Shown: positions 1 through 10,400, counted from the first letter of the stretch. The stretch: DNA of 64,000 nucleotides from Candidatus Korarchaeum sp. (GCA_038888615.1 JAWAID010000001.1:186001-250000), one strand, 5' to 3'. The notes: generated from the letters alone by a model not told the origin. Made by a program: numbers and translations.

Positions 1-2742
1 GTAGACCTCGTCATCCACGTACTTAGGATCCACCCTCGTCACTAGGAGGAGGGGGGCATCTTCCCTTCCTCCCGGCGTGGATGGGAGAAACTCCTTTGAG
101 AAGTTCAGAAGGGCATCTAGTAGGAGCATTATGGAGTCCTCATCCCCATCCACGTTCCTCCTCTTGGCTGCATGGAGGAAGGGGTGCGCGAAGAGGACAT
201 CCGCATCGGTGAAACCTATTATCCTGGCCAAGTTAGCCACGAAGGTGTGGGGGGATATCGTGAGGATCAGCTTCCCAACCAGGTCCTCCTCCCTCTCCAC
301 CCTGTAGAAGGGCTCCAATCGGTAGAACTTGACTAGGAGCTCATCCACGTACTTGGCCACTGATATTAGGTACTTAGCGGCCGCCCTGGGTATTACGACA
401 TCCTGCACTTTCAGCTCCAGGAGCTGATCCTCGCTCCTCAGCTCCCTACCATCGGCATCTAGCTCATAACCTAGTTCCCTGAGCTTATCCAAACTGACGC
501 CTACCTCGGATGGTTTGAAGTGCGTCAGGACCGCGTTAACGGCATCGAACCTAACTGTACCGTCTTTGAAGACGTAGAGCCCGTGCTTAGCCCTCAGTAT
601 CCCTTTCTCGATGGGTTCAGGTATCTTAGATCCGCTAGTCAGCCCCTTAACCCCCTTGACCTTCTGAAGCACCTCCTGACCCTCGTTGAGCCTCCTCAGG
701 GCCCTCTCCACCTCCTCCCTCAGGTTCACCCTCACGCTCCCGTATGGGACTGGCTCCGCTGATGGGTGCTCCTGACACCTCCCGTTCACCTGCTTCCCGC
801 ATATAGGACAGAAGGAGAGCTTGGAAGTTGGGGAGCCGCAGTTCGGACACCTGAATAGGGTCGTCCTAGTGCCGCAGCCCCTACAGAGCCTCAGGGCCAC
901 CTCGACCGTCACCACACCCTTGCCGTAAGCCGCATCCAGGGACCTGGATGACCCCTTCAAGTTCCCCAGGGGGAAGAGCAGGTTCACTGGTGGCTTCATC
1001 TTCCTTGGTTTAGCTTTCTCAGGCCTACCCACCCTCATCCCAATCTTAGTGGGGCCCTTGGGCATCACCTCGACGTCCAGGAAATCGTTGAGCAGCTTGA
1101 GGGTAGCGTAGCTTGGATAGCTTGCGGAATCGGGGAGCCTCTCGGACACGTACTTAAGGAGCTTCCAATCCTCCTCGTTGAGGATCAAGCTCCCATCAGC
1201 CACCTTATGAGGGATACCTAGGAGCTCCAGTATCCTCTTCAAGTCACTGCTGAACTTCAACTTCCCATTTGAGGATCCCCTAACCTCCCTCGCTAGCTCC
1301 AGTAAATCCTCCACCCTCAAGTGCTCCCAGTAGTAGGTGAACTTGGGGTGCAGAGGAACTCCAAGCTCCCTGGATATCCTCAGGGCCTCCTCCAGGTTCG
1401 AGGGCTCCTTGGCTTCAGAGCCCCTGACCAGCCCCGCCCACCACTCCTCGGTCCAAGCCGATGGGAGGAGGGGATGGTTGTTCTCCAGGAACTCGCCGTA
1501 AGCTATGAGCACATCCCCCAAATGTATGATCTCCTCGATCTCACCTAGTAGCTCTAATGCCTCCTTAGGGTCATCGAGCCTGAGCACGCTACCGTCCCTC
1601 AACCTAACGGTTGGCCCCTCTATGGAGTCGACGGGCATCACCACAGCGCTCTTCCCGGGTCTCTCTATCCTGACCTGAGTCCCGACAGCTAAGAAGCTAT
1701 CTATCACGTACATGGTGGCTGGGTTCATCCCTATGGATGCCAGTCCCGTGTTCCTAGCCCTCCCGTACCTCAACCTGAATCCCCCTATCCTGGAGGGGTA
1801 GGAGAGCACCGGCCTCCCCATCACCGCATCCTTCAGGTACTTGTAGGAGGCCTCTACCACCGGACAGCCGCTGGCCTCCCGCTCTACCCTCTCCTCCCCA
1901 CCTCTCTCGATCCAGCTCCAGCATGAGTCATCGAAGTCCACTAATTCCCTTATCTGATCAATTATCTTCCTTAGCTTCTTCGCTTTCTGTAGTATGCAGT
2001 CGTTTATGACAAGCACAGCACCTCCCCTAACCCTGTTGGTCTCGACCCTGGGTAGGTTCCTGAAGGAGGATACCTCCTCCTTCTCAGTGGGAGGCCCCGT
2101 TATCTCAACAGGTAGGTTCATCACGACCTTCCTCACTTCCTCAGGATCTGAGTTGTACTGCAAGTGAGCTATCCTCTTGTAGAGGAAGACCTCCTCGACG
2201 TACCTCTCCACCTCCTCGTGCGTGGGAAGGTACCTATTCAAGCCGAGCCTCTGCCTTATGTAGTCAGCCATTATGACGCTCATAGCTCCCTCAGTCCCTC
2301 CAGCAGTCCTTATAGGTCCGTTGTAGTGAACTGAGAGGTAGCTGTTACCCCCTGATCCCCTCACCTCTACCTTGCTTATCCCCTCTATGGGTGCTGAGAC
2401 GGTGGCGTCCGTTATTATGGCCATCCCCACCCTTAGGGCTAGCTCGGCCCTCTCCCTCTCGCTTAGTCTGACTTCTACCTTGCTCTCCTCACCCTTCCTC
2501 GGTACTACCTCGCTTATCACCATGAAAGCGGTCTCCACCTTACTGCCAGTTGCCTCGAGCCAGTACCTCACCCTCTCGCCTATCGACTTGCTCCCGAAGA
2601 GGGCTGTTATCCTCTCATGGAGCTCGTTCGCTATTCCTATCTCAACGTCCTCCTTAGGATCTAAGCCGAGCGATCTAGCAGCTCTGGCTACTGAGAGCGC
2701 TTCCTCTAGCCCCCTCCTCAGGGATTCGAAGTAATCCCTCAT
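1..2742 (-). CDS. polC: DNA polymerase D large subunit DP2 (3' part beyond window)
   Basis: This is the catalytic large subunit of the archaeal family D replicative DNA polymerase. The frame is open from ATG 2742 to base 1, giving 914 residues, and the C-terminal part lies outside the window. Around residues 125-150 there is a conserved HYNGPIRTAGGTEG stretch. Near residues 615-655 there is a cluster of cysteines (CRGCG, CPNCG, CPICG) typical of the DP2 zinc module. At residues 863-869 there is NVDGDED, carrying the conserved Asp pair of the double-psi beta-barrel active site, followed by LLNFSKEFLP. I saw no intein in the visible part. The start is supported by a TATA box 24-30 bases upstream, which fits a leaderless transcript. 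PolD is absent from Crenarchaeota, so its presence helps place the organism. Confidence 0.95.
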   Translation of the reverse strand, partial: MRDYFESLRRGLEEALSVARAARSLGLDPKEDVEIGIANELHERITALFGSKSIGERVRYWLEATGSKVETAFMVISEVVPRKGEESKVEVRLSERERAELALRVGMAIITDATVSAPIEGISKVEVRGSGGNSYLSVHYNGPIRTAGGTEGAMSVIMADYIRQRLGLNRYLPTHEEVERYVEEVFLYKRIAHLQYNSDPEEVRKVVMNLPVEITGPPTEKEEVSSFRNLPRVETNRVRGGAVLVINDCILQKAKKLRKIIDQIRELVDFDDSCWSWIERGGEERVEREASGCPVVEASYKYLKDAVMGRPVLSYPSRIGGFRLRYGRARNTGLASIGMNPATMYVIDSFLAVGTQVRIERPGKSAVVMPVDSIEGPTVRLRDGSVLRLDDPKEALELLGEIEEIIHLGDVLIAYGEFLENNHPLLPSAWTEEWWAGLVRGSEAKEPSNLEEALRISRELGVPLHPKFTYYWEHLRVEDLLELAREVRGSSNGKLKFSSDLKRILELLGIPHKVADGSLILNEEDWKLLKYVSERLPDSASYPSYATLKLLNDFLDVEVMPKGPTKIGMRVGRPEKAKPRKMKPPVNLLFPLGNLKGSSRSLDAAYGKGVVTVEVALRLCRGCGTRTTLFRCPNCGSPTSKLSFCPICGKQVNGRCQEHPSAEPVPYGSVRVNLREEVERALRRLNEGQEVLQKVKGVKGLTSGSKIPEPIEKGILRAKHGLYVFKDGTVRFDAVNAVLTHFKPSEVGVSLDKLRELGYELDADGRELRSEDQLLELKVQDVVIPRAAAKYLISVAKYVDELLVKFYRLEPFYRVEREEDLVGKLILTISPHTFVANLARIIGFTDADVLFAHPFLHAAKRRNVDGDEDSIMLLLDALLNFSKEFLPSTPGGREDAPLLLVTRVDPKYVDDEVY

Positions 2743-2765
2743 CGAGCGCTCGGGGCCGGAGGGGG

Positions 2766-2804
2766 TATAAATCAGCACCCCCCTCCATCACCTCCGCTTT
2801 TATA
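2766..2804. promoter_or_regulatory. Divergent promoters for polC (-) and elf1 (+)
   Basis: Two separate TATA-like boxes lie in this short divergent gap. TATAAAT at 2766-2772, read on the minus strand as ATTTATA, is 24-30 bases ahead of the polC ATG. TTTATAC at 2798-2804 is about 30 bases ahead of the elf1 ATG at 2833. Both spacings imply very short or absent leaders. Confidence 0.6.
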
Positions 2805-2832
2805 CTGAGCTCTCGTTAACGCGTGTGGTAGC

Positions 2833-3072
2833 ATGGGGAGGAGGAAGAGGAGGACGATAACCCGAGTCAGGAGGAGAAAGAAGTCGGCCTTCCTCAGGTG
2901 TCCCTCCTGTCAACACAACTCGATAACCGTGGAGATAAGCAAGAAGGACGCTAAGGCCGTGATAAAATGCTTCAACTGCGGTCTAGTCAGGGAGATGGAG
3001 CTCAAGCCCGGTGAGGGGAAGGTCGATGTCTACACAAGGTTCTTCGATGCTTTCGTTGAGAGTCAGCCGTGA
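2833..3072 (+). CDS. elf1: Elf1-like transcription elongation factor
   Basis: This 79-residue protein has the layout of eukaryotic Elf1/Elof1. A very basic N-terminus (MGRRKRRTITRVRRRKK) is followed by a four-cysteine zinc ribbon (CPSCQ at about residues 24-28 and CFNCG at about 46-50) and an acidic C-terminal helix containing VDVYTRFFDAF. Elf1 binds RNA polymerase and helps elongation through obstacles; orthologues are known in some archaea, mainly outside Euryarchaeota. It lies about 670 bases upstream of the rpoH-rpoB-rpoA operon on the same strand, with one minus-strand gene between. Its last 10 bases overlap the 3' end of that convergent gene. Confidence 0.88.
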   Translation: MGRRKRRTITRVRRRKKSAFLRCPSCQHNSITVEISKKDAKAVIKCFNCGLVREMELKPGEGKVDVYTRFFDAFVESQP

Positions 3073-3647
3073 ACAGGAGATTCCCTGAGGAACTTAGGCT
3101 CATTAACTACCTTCGTTCTCTCATAAGCATCCCTCAGGGCTTCCACGTTTATGTCAGCCGCCCTCCTCAGTATGTTCCTCACGGACCTCTCGGCGCTCTC
3201 GAGTGAGAAGAGCCCTGTTCCCTTAACCAGGGCCCCCACCATCGCTGAGTTCGGCACCGGGAGCCCCGCTACCTTGAGCCCGAGCTCCATGCTTATGGCC
3301 GTAGCGTCCACGAAAGCCAGCTTGCTCACCCTAGCTGGTAGCTCGCTTATATCGTGAGATGCATTCACCACGACCACGGTGCTGGGCTTAACTCCCCTCC
3401 AGGCTGACTCCATCCTCAGGAACATCGGGTCCATGAGGACGAGCACGTCGGGCTCATATATCTGGCTCCTAAGCCTTATCGGGGAGCTCCCTATCCTGGT
3501 GAAAGCCGTCACCGGAGCGCCCCTCCTCTCAGCTCCGAAGAAGGGGAAAGCCTGAGACCACTTCCCCTCTAGGAAAGCGGCTCCTGCAGCTATCCTAGAT
3601 GCTAAAACAGCGCCCTGCCCACCTCTCCCGTGCCACCTTATCTCCAC
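3063..3647 (-). CDS. 2-oxoacid:ferredoxin oxidoreductase, gamma subunit
   Basis: This protein of about 194 residues is a pyruvate/ketoisovalerate/2-oxoglutarate:ferredoxin oxidoreductase gamma-type subunit. The N-terminal IRWHGRGGQGAVLAS is the family signature, and AFPFFGAERRGAPV and PNSAMVGAL are further conserved blocks. The enzyme oxidatively decarboxylates a 2-oxoacid to acyl-CoA and reduces ferredoxin. The alpha, beta and delta subunits are not nearby, so the substrate cannot be told. I favour GTG 3647 because GGAGG lies 5 bases ahead of it; TTG 3659 and GTG 3650 are alternatives. Its tail overlaps elf1 by 10 bases. Confidence 0.88.
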   Translation of the reverse strand: MEIRWHGRGGQGAVLASRIAAGAAFLEGKWSQAFPFFGAERRGAPVTAFTRIGSSPIRLRSQIYEPDVLVLMDPMFLRMESAWRGVKPSTVVVVNASHDISELPARVSKLAFVDATAISMELGLKVAGLPVPNSAMVGALVKGTGLFSLESAERSVRNILRRAADINVEALRDAYERTKVVNEPKFLRESPVHG

Positions 3648-3686
3648 CACTTCCTCCAAGGGGATCCCCGTAGTAGTGCAGTGTAA

Positions 3687-3697
3687 ACTTTAAAAAC
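3687..3697. promoter_or_regulatory. Single near-symmetric TATA box shared by divergent genes
   Basis: ACTTTAAAAAC sits between the oxidoreductase gamma gene (minus, start 3647) and the rpoH operon (plus, start 3746). It reads as a TATA element on either strand, and no second candidate is visible in the gap. Downstream of it on the plus strand is a leader of roughly 25-30 bases containing GGGGGTG ahead of rpoH. Confidence 0.5.
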
Positions 3698-3745
3698 GGT
3701 GATCCCGGGGTTGAAGGGAAGAGCGTTCCCTATGGGGGTGCCTAC

Positions 3746-4090
3746 TTGGTAGAGTCGGAAGATGAGGGTACTATCCTAAGGGGGGAAGGAACCCCCCTGG
3801 AATTCGATGAGGAGGAAGCTCCGATCGAGGAGGAGAGGAGGGAGAGGAGGGCTAGGAGGCCCCTTAAGATAAACGTCGAGGAGAGCTTGATGGTTCCGAA
3901 GCATGAGATAGTGAGCGAGGAGGAGAAAGCTGAACTAGTGAGGAGGTATGGACCCTTAGATCTTTTCCCGAAGATATTGGCCAGCGATCCCATGGTGGAG
4001 AGGCTTGGGGCGAAGCCGGGGGATCTGATAAGGATCCACAGGGAGGAGGGGATTTACTACAGGTACGTGGTCGGTGAGAGGAGATACTAG
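3746..4090 (+). CDS. rpoH: RNA polymerase subunit RpoH (Rpb5-like) with N-terminal extension
   Basis: The C-terminal part (from about residue 48) is archaeal RpoH: MVPKHEIVSEEEKAEL, then DLFPKILASDP, GAKPGDLIRI and a final YYRYVV. It is the small subunit that contacts downstream DNA in the jaw. The TTG start at 3746 is chosen because GGGGGTG lies 5 bases ahead and no in-frame ATG or GTG precedes it. This gives 114 residues, longer than the usual 75-85, with a charged extension rich in Glu and Arg. An internal ATG at 3890 would give a short version but has no evident ribosome site. The loop before YYR is shorter than in most archaeal RpoH. First gene of the RNA polymerase operon. Confidence 0.88.
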   Translation: MVESEDEGTILRGEGTPLEFDEEEAPIEEERRERRARRPLKINVEESLMVPKHEIVSEEEKAELVRRYGPLDLFPKILASDPMVERLGAKPGDLIRIHREEGIYYRYVVGERRY

Positions 4091-4092
4091 GG

Positions 4093-7000
4093 GTGATCTA
4101 TTTGCTTTCAAAACGGAACAGCAATATAGATTTTTACCCCATCGTCAGGGCGTACTTCAGGGAGAGGGGCCTAGCTGATGTGCAGATAGAGTCCTTCAAC
4201 AGGTTCCTGGATAGGGGAATACAGGAGGTAGTCGATGCCTTTAAGGAGATAGAGCTCGTCGAGAACTACAAGCTCGTCTTAAGCAAGGTTCACGTTGGAA
4301 GGCCTGAGATAGATGAGTACGATGGCTCCTCCCTTCCAGCGATGCCGAGTGAGATAAGGCTCAGGAACGCTGACTACATAGCCCCCATCGAGCTCGAAGT
4401 GAAGGTCTACGCTGGGGGTATGGAGCTGAAGACGGAGAGGGTCAGGATAGGTCACCTACCGATAATGGTGAAATCGAAGGGTTGTTACCTCTACGGACTC
4501 GATGAGAGGAAGCTGATAAGCAAGAGGGAGGATCCCAGGGACCCCGGGGGTTACTTCATAATAAACGGGTCCGAGAGGGTCCTCGTGATGAGGGATGACA
4601 TAGCTCCGAACAAGGTGATAGTTGAGCAGACCGTGGCCGAGAACAAACCCTACTCTCACGTAGCTCAGATAGTCTCAGCTAGGGCTGGTCTGAGGACCAG
4701 GCTCTACTTGGAGTACTACATGAGGGACGGCACGATAAAGGCCTCCACAGGTGCTCTGAGGGGTATACCCGTCGCGATGCTCCTGAAGGCCCTGGGGTTG
4801 GAGAGGGACGAGGACATAGTGGATGCCATATCCTCGGTGGATGAGGAGATAAGGAACGAGTTCCTCTACAGCCTGGACGATGTGCAAAGGAGGGCTGAGG
4901 AGGAAGGGGCCTCTGGGATGATAAATCAGGAAGAGGCGCTTGATTACATAGGAAGGAGACTCGTTCAAGCGGTTCCAAGGGCTGATAGGATCAGGTACGC
5001 TAAGGAGTACCTGAAGAACAACTTCCTCCCTCACATAGGCACTAGTGAGGAGGACTTCTTGGTCAAGGCATACTTCTTGGCCAAGATGATAGAGAAGCTC
5101 CTGAAGGTAGTTAGGGGGAAGTTGGAGCCCGACGATAAGGATCACTTCTCGAACAAGAGGCTCAGGTTAGCTGGGACCCTGATGCAGGAGGTCTTCAGGG
5201 ACTCCTTCTATCAGCTCGTCAGGAGACTCAAGGAGAAGGCCGATGAACAGTTGAGCAGCGGGGTCTACGATCTGGACATAAGGAGGATAATTCAGAGTCA
5301 AAAGCTGGTCACTCAGAGGATACTCAGGGCTGTAGCGACAGGTGCTTGGCCCGGAGGTGATCTAGGGGTCAGTCAGAACCTGGAGAGGACGAATTACATA
5401 GCCACGCTCCACCACCTCAGGAGGGTGAACTCGCCCCTGCCCGCTGGGCTCCCGCTCCACGAGGTGAGGCAGATACACGGGACGAGCGTAGGTAGGCTCT
5501 GCCCCCTGGAGACCCCTGAGGGGACCAACGTCGGGCTGGTTAGGAGCCTCGCCATATTCTGCGATGTCACCTTCGGGACGGATCCCGAGCCCATAGTGGA
5601 GCTCGTACTGGACTGGGGAGCCAAGCCGGCTAGGAACGCTAAGCCAAAGGAAGTGGGGAGCCTGACGCCCGTTTACGTTAACGGTAGGCTGGTAGCTTTC
5701 ACGGATAAGCCCGAGGATTTAGTGAGGTTCCTGAGGGAGAGGAGGGGTGAGCTGAGCACAGAGGTCAACTTCATATACAACAAGGAGGAGAACGCTGTCT
5801 TCGTGAACGCTGATGCCGGAAGAATGAGGAGACCCCTGATCCCGGTGAGCAGGTTGAGGGAAGCCGTGGAGCTGCTCCCGAAGGTGGAATCCGGGGAGCT
5901 GAGCTTCACGGATCTCGTTAAGATGGGAGTAGTTGAGCTACTTGATGCGGATGAGGAGGAGTACGCTATCGTAGCCCAGAGCTTGGACGAGGTAGGTGAG
6001 CACCACACTCACCTGGACTTCGCTCCCTACGCCATGTTCGGCGTAGCTGCCTCCCAGATACCCTACGCTGAGCACAACAACATACCCAGGGACATAATAG
6101 GGGCTAACATGGTGAGACAGGGCTTAGGTGAATACCTAGCGAATTGGAGGCTCAGGTTCGACAGCAGGGCTTTCCTCATGTTCTATCCGCAGAGGCCCAT
6201 CGTCGAGACCAGGGGAGCTGAGATAACCGGGTATAACTACAGGCCCTCGGGTCAGAACTTAGTCGTCGCTCTCCTCCCCATGGACGGCTACAACATGGAT
6301 GACGCGTTGGTCATGTCGAGGGGGGCCATAGATAGGGGAGCAGCCAGGGCCGTCTTCTTCAGGACCTACGAGTCGGAAGCTAGGAGGCACGCGATAATAG
6401 AGGGGGATAAGTTCGAGAACCCGGCCATGCTGAAGAAGGTATCAGGCAAGAAGGAGGAGCAGTACTACCAGAAGCTAGGGGAGGACGGTATAGTCGATCC
6501 CGAGACTTACGTTGAGGGAGGAGATGTCCTAATAGGGAAGACGAGCCCTCCGAGGTTCTCCCCTGAGCTCACAGTCGGTACTGGCTACCCTCAGTACACT
6601 TTCGAGAGGAGGGATACTTCGGTGTCGATGAGGGCCTGGGAGAGAGGAGTGGTGAGCGACGTGCTCCTAGTGACCAAGACGGGAGGGGAGAAGCTGGTCA
6701 GGGTTAACGTCAGGGAGACGAGACCTCCTGAACTGGGAGATAAGTTCGCGACTAGGCACGGGCAGAAGGGAGTCCTGGGCATGATATACAGGCATGAGGA
6801 CATGCCCTTCACGAGCGAGGGGATAGTGCCGGATATAGTGCTGGACCCGCACACAATACCGTCTAGGATGACCGTAGGCCAGCTCTACGAGATAATAGCT
6901 GGGAAAGTGGGTGCCCTCGAGGGGAGATTCGTGGATGGAACTCCATTCATGTCGGAGCCCGTGGAGGACTTGATGGAGGCTTTAGTGAAGCTGGGCTTCG

Positions 7001-7473
7001 AGTACAGTGGGGAGGAGGTGATGTACGATGGGAGGACCGGGAGGATGATAAAGGCGCCTGTCTTCATCGGGATAAGCTACTATCAGAGGCTGAAGCACAT
7101 GGTTAGGGATAAGATACACGCTAGGTCCAGGGGACAGATGCAGCTCCTCACCAGACAACCCGTTGAGGGGAGGGCCAGGGGAGGAGGGCTGAGGCTCGGT
7201 GAGATGGAGGGGGAGGTGCTGATATCTCACGGGGCCGCTTCCGTGATGAAGGACAGGTACGTGGATCAGTCAGATAAGACGATAGTTTACGTCTGTAAGG
7301 AGTGCGGCACCATCGCTTTCTTCAACCAGAAGACGAACGAGTTCTTCTGTCCGAGGTGCCAATCATCAGTGGAGGTTAAGCCCCTGATCACGAGCTACGC
7401 GTCGAAGCTGTTCATAGAGGAGCTGATGAGCGGGAACATAGACGTCAGGCTGAGCGTGAGGGAATGGACTTGA
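4093..7473 (+). CDS. rpoB: DNA-directed RNA polymerase subunit B, unsplit
   Basis: This is the full-length second-largest RNA polymerase subunit, about 1,126 residues, in one piece as in crenarchaea rather than split into B'' and B'. Conserved blocks include GYNMDDALVMSRGA, GDKFATRHGQKGV (about residue 880), RDKIHARSRGQMQLLTRQPV and, near residues 1066-1090, a C-terminal zinc ribbon (CKECG and CPRCQ). It forms the active-site cleft together with RpoA. GTG 4093 is the longest start; GGTGATC there could instead serve as the ribosome site for TTG 4102, which would shorten it by three residues. Two bases follow the rpoH stop. Confidence 0.97.
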   Translation: MIYLLSKRNSNIDFYPIVRAYFRERGLADVQIESFNRFLDRGIQEVVDAFKEIELVENYKLVLSKVHVGRPEIDEYDGSSLPAMPSEIRLRNADYIAPIELEVKVYAGGMELKTERVRIGHLPIMVKSKGCYLYGLDERKLISKREDPRDPGGYFIINGSERVLVMRDDIAPNKVIVEQTVAENKPYSHVAQIVSARAGLRTRLYLEYYMRDGTIKASTGALRGIPVAMLLKALGLERDEDIVDAISSVDEEIRNEFLYSLDDVQRRAEEEGASGMINQEEALDYIGRRLVQAVPRADRIRYAKEYLKNNFLPHIGTSEEDFLVKAYFLAKMIEKLLKVVRGKLEPDDKDHFSNKRLRLAGTLMQEVFRDSFYQLVRRLKEKADEQLSSGVYDLDIRRIIQSQKLVTQRILRAVATGAWPGGDLGVSQNLERTNYIATLHHLRRVNSPLPAGLPLHEVRQIHGTSVGRLCPLETPEGTNVGLVRSLAIFCDVTFGTDPEPIVELVLDWGAKPARNAKPKEVGSLTPVYVNGRLVAFTDKPEDLVRFLRERRGELSTEVNFIYNKEENAVFVNADAGRMRRPLIPVSRLREAVELLPKVESGELSFTDLVKMGVVELLDADEEEYAIVAQSLDEVGEHHTHLDFAPYAMFGVAASQIPYAEHNNIPRDIIGANMVRQGLGEYLANWRLRFDSRAFLMFYPQRPIVETRGAEITGYNYRPSGQNLVVALLPMDGYNMDDALVMSRGAIDRGAARAVFFRTYESEARRHAIIEGDKFENPAMLKKVSGKKEEQYYQKLGEDGIVDPETYVEGGDVLIGKTSPPRFSPELTVGTGYPQYTFERRDTSVSMRAWERGVVSDVLLVTKTGGEKLVRVNVRETRPPELGDKFATRHGQKGVLGMIYRHEDMPFTSEGIVPDIVLDPHTIPSRMTVGQLYEIIAGKVGALEGRFVDGTPFMSEPVEDLMEALVKLGFEYSGEEVMYDGRTGRMIKAPVFIGISYYQRLKHMVRDKIHARSRGQMQLLTRQPVEGRARGGGLRLGEMEGEVLISHGAASVMKDRYVDQSDKTIVYVCKECGTIAFFNQKTNEFFCPRCQSSVEVKPLITSYASKLFIEELMSGNIDVRLSVREWT

Positions 7474-7483
7474 GGTGGTGGGG

Positions 7484-10400
7484 ATGGCCCTGATATGGGA
7501 ACCGGTTCCTGAGGAGGAGGTGCTTCCCTACAAGCTCGATAAAGTGATATTCGGGCTTATCTCCCCAACTGACGCGAGGAAGATAGGCTTCATAGAGATA
7601 ACGGAACCGACGGCTTACGATGAGGGAGGCCTCCCCGTACAGGGAGGTGTTCTGGATCCGAGGCTCGGCACGATCAACCCTAGGCAGAGGTGCCCTGTCT
7701 GCGGGAACCTCCCTAAGAACTGCCCGGGGCACTTCGGTAGGATAGAGTTAGCTATGCCCGTGGTCCACATAGGTTACGTTAAGAGGATAAAGGATGCCCT
7801 GAACACCGTCTGCCATAAGTGCGGTAAGGTACTCCTTCCCCAGGATAGGAGAGCCCAGTTCATAGAGAGAGCTCTGGAATACGCTAAGGATAATCCTGAG
7901 AAGGTCGTGGACGATGAGTTAGTCAGGGCCGTGAGGGACTACGTGAAGATCTACACGAAGAAGCACAGGAAGTGCCCTCACTGCGGGGCCCCCATCCACA
8001 GGGTCGAACTGGAGGAGGTTTACAAGTTCATAGTGAAGGAACCTGAGCCCAGGAGGCTCTGGCCTAACGAGATAAGGGACATCCTGGAGAGGGTTAGTAA
8101 TGAGGATTCCCTCCTCATAGGGTTTGACCCTGAGAGAGCCAGACCGGAGTGGGCTGTCCTAACCGTGCTTCTGGTCCCCCCGCTCACCACCAGACCCTCG
8201 ATATACCTCGAGACAGGTGAGAGGTCCGAGGACGATCTGACCCACATACTGGTTGAGCTCCTAAAGGCTAACAGGAAGCTGAGTAATTCTAAGAAGATGG
8301 GAGCACCTGTCAGCATGGTAGAAAGTGAGTGGGATCACCTGCAGTACTGGGTAAGCGTCTTCTTCAACAACGCTACTGCTAACATGCCTGTAGCCATGCA
8401 GAAGGGGACGAAGAGACCGCTGAAGTCACTCTTCCAGAGGCTCAGTGGGAAGGAGGGAAGGCTCAGGAAGAACTTAATAGGGAAGAGGGTCAACTTCTCA
8501 GCTAGGACTGTGATCTCCCCTGATCCCATGATAGATATAGATGAGGTGGGAGTTCCCGTTGAGATAGCCATGGTCCTCACGGTCCCGGAGTACGTGAACG
8601 AGAGCAACATAGAGAGGATGAAGGAGCTCGTGATCAGGGGACCTGATGAGTACCCAGGAGCCAACGCCATAAGGAAGGGAGGGGTTACACCGATAAGCTT
8701 GAAGATACTCCAGAGGAAGGGTAAGGACGCACTGAAGGAGGCAGCTGAGCAGCTCGAACCAGGGGACATAGTTGAGAGACACCTCATGGACGGTGATTAC
8801 GTGATATTCAACAGACAACCATCCCTGCACAAGTTGTCCATGCTGGGTCACAGGGTGAAGGTACTCCCCGGAGCCACTTTCAGGCTTCACCCAGCTGTCT
8901 GCGTCCCTTACAACGCTGACTTTGACGGGGATGAGATGAACCTTCACGTCCCCCAGATACTCGATGGGAGCATCGAGGTGAGGGAGCTGATGGGCGTCAA
9001 GTACAACATGCTCTCCCCTAGGACCGGAGGCTCGATAATAGGGGCTAGGCAGGACTTCATAACGGCCCTCTACATGATAACTAAGAAGGACTCCTTTTTC
9101 GATAAGAAGGAAGCTGCTAGGATACTCTCAAGAGCTGGAATAACCGAGCTTCCAGAACCAGCTATAAAGAGACCCAGAAGACTGTGGACCGGCAAGCAAC
9201 TCATATCGGTACTCCTACCGAAGGACCTCAACTTCGAGGGTATAGCTAAGTCAGCTGCCAAAGCGTCCGATTGCAAGGATCCCTCTTGCCCCGGTGATGG
9301 TTACGTTCTGATAAGGGGTGGGAACCTTCTCTCAGGCGTCCTAGACGATAACATAGTTGGTACCCTCGTCAAGGGTAAGCTCACGCTCACTGATGTGCTC
9401 ATCCGGGACTACGGTGAGGACGTAGCCATGGAGTTCCTGAACAAGCTGCTCAAGATAGCGGCTAAGGAAGTTCTCCTCTACGGTGTATCGAACTCGCCCA
9501 AGGAGCTCATGATACCCGAGGAAGCTAAGAGGGAAATAGAGGACATTTACTCGAACATGAAGGATGAAGTGATGAAGCTGATAAGGAGCAGGCCTATAAC
9601 AAGGAAGATCGCCATATATAGGACTAAGGAGGAGCTCCTCAGGCTCATGAGGGAGGAGCAGATGCTTGAGTTCGATATAGTGCAAACCATAGATAGCTTC
9701 TGGGGTAAGGTAAGCAACGTGATCTCTAAGTACATAGATCCGAAGGCTAACGTGAGCGTGATGGCTAAGACGGGAGCTAGAGGATCTATGGCCAACCTAG
9801 CTCAGATAGTGGGGCAGGTAGGTCAGCAGAAGGTCAAGACCAGGATAGGGTTCGTCCTGACGAGTGGTAGGCCCAGGAAGGGTTATAGAGATAGGGTGCT
9901 CTCCTACTTCCAGAGGGGAGACCTGAGCCCTGAGGCGAGGGGTTTCGTCAAGAACAGTTATGTGACTGGGCTCAATCCAGCTGAGTTCGTCTTTCACGCT
10001 ATGTCGAGTAGGGAGTCCCTGATAGATAAGGGTAGGAGGACTGAGGACAGCGGCTACTTCTACAGGAGGGTCGCTAACTCTCTGAAGGACGTTTACGTCT
10101 CCTACGATGAGACCGTGAGGGACTCCATGGGACACATAATACAGTTCAAGTTCGGTGGGGATGGCTACGACCCGACGAAGCTCTTCAGGGGAGATCCCAT
10201 CGACGTGGAGAGGGTGATAGGGAAGCACGTGAAGGGAGAGAGGAAGAGGGGAGTAGCTAAGGAGAGGATAGAGGAAGCTCTGAAGGAGGCGGATCTCCCA
10301 ACTTCACTGGCCGAGAAGATATTCGAAGCGAAGCCCAGGGAGAACGAGCTTGAGGCGATAATAGAGGAGCTTAAGGAGGGATTCGAGAGGGCCAAGGTGG

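Noticed and set aside
4675-5145. Long antisense frames within rpoB, rpoA and other genes
   Set aside because: They mirror the codon bias of the real genes, have no ribosome sites and no recognisable domains.
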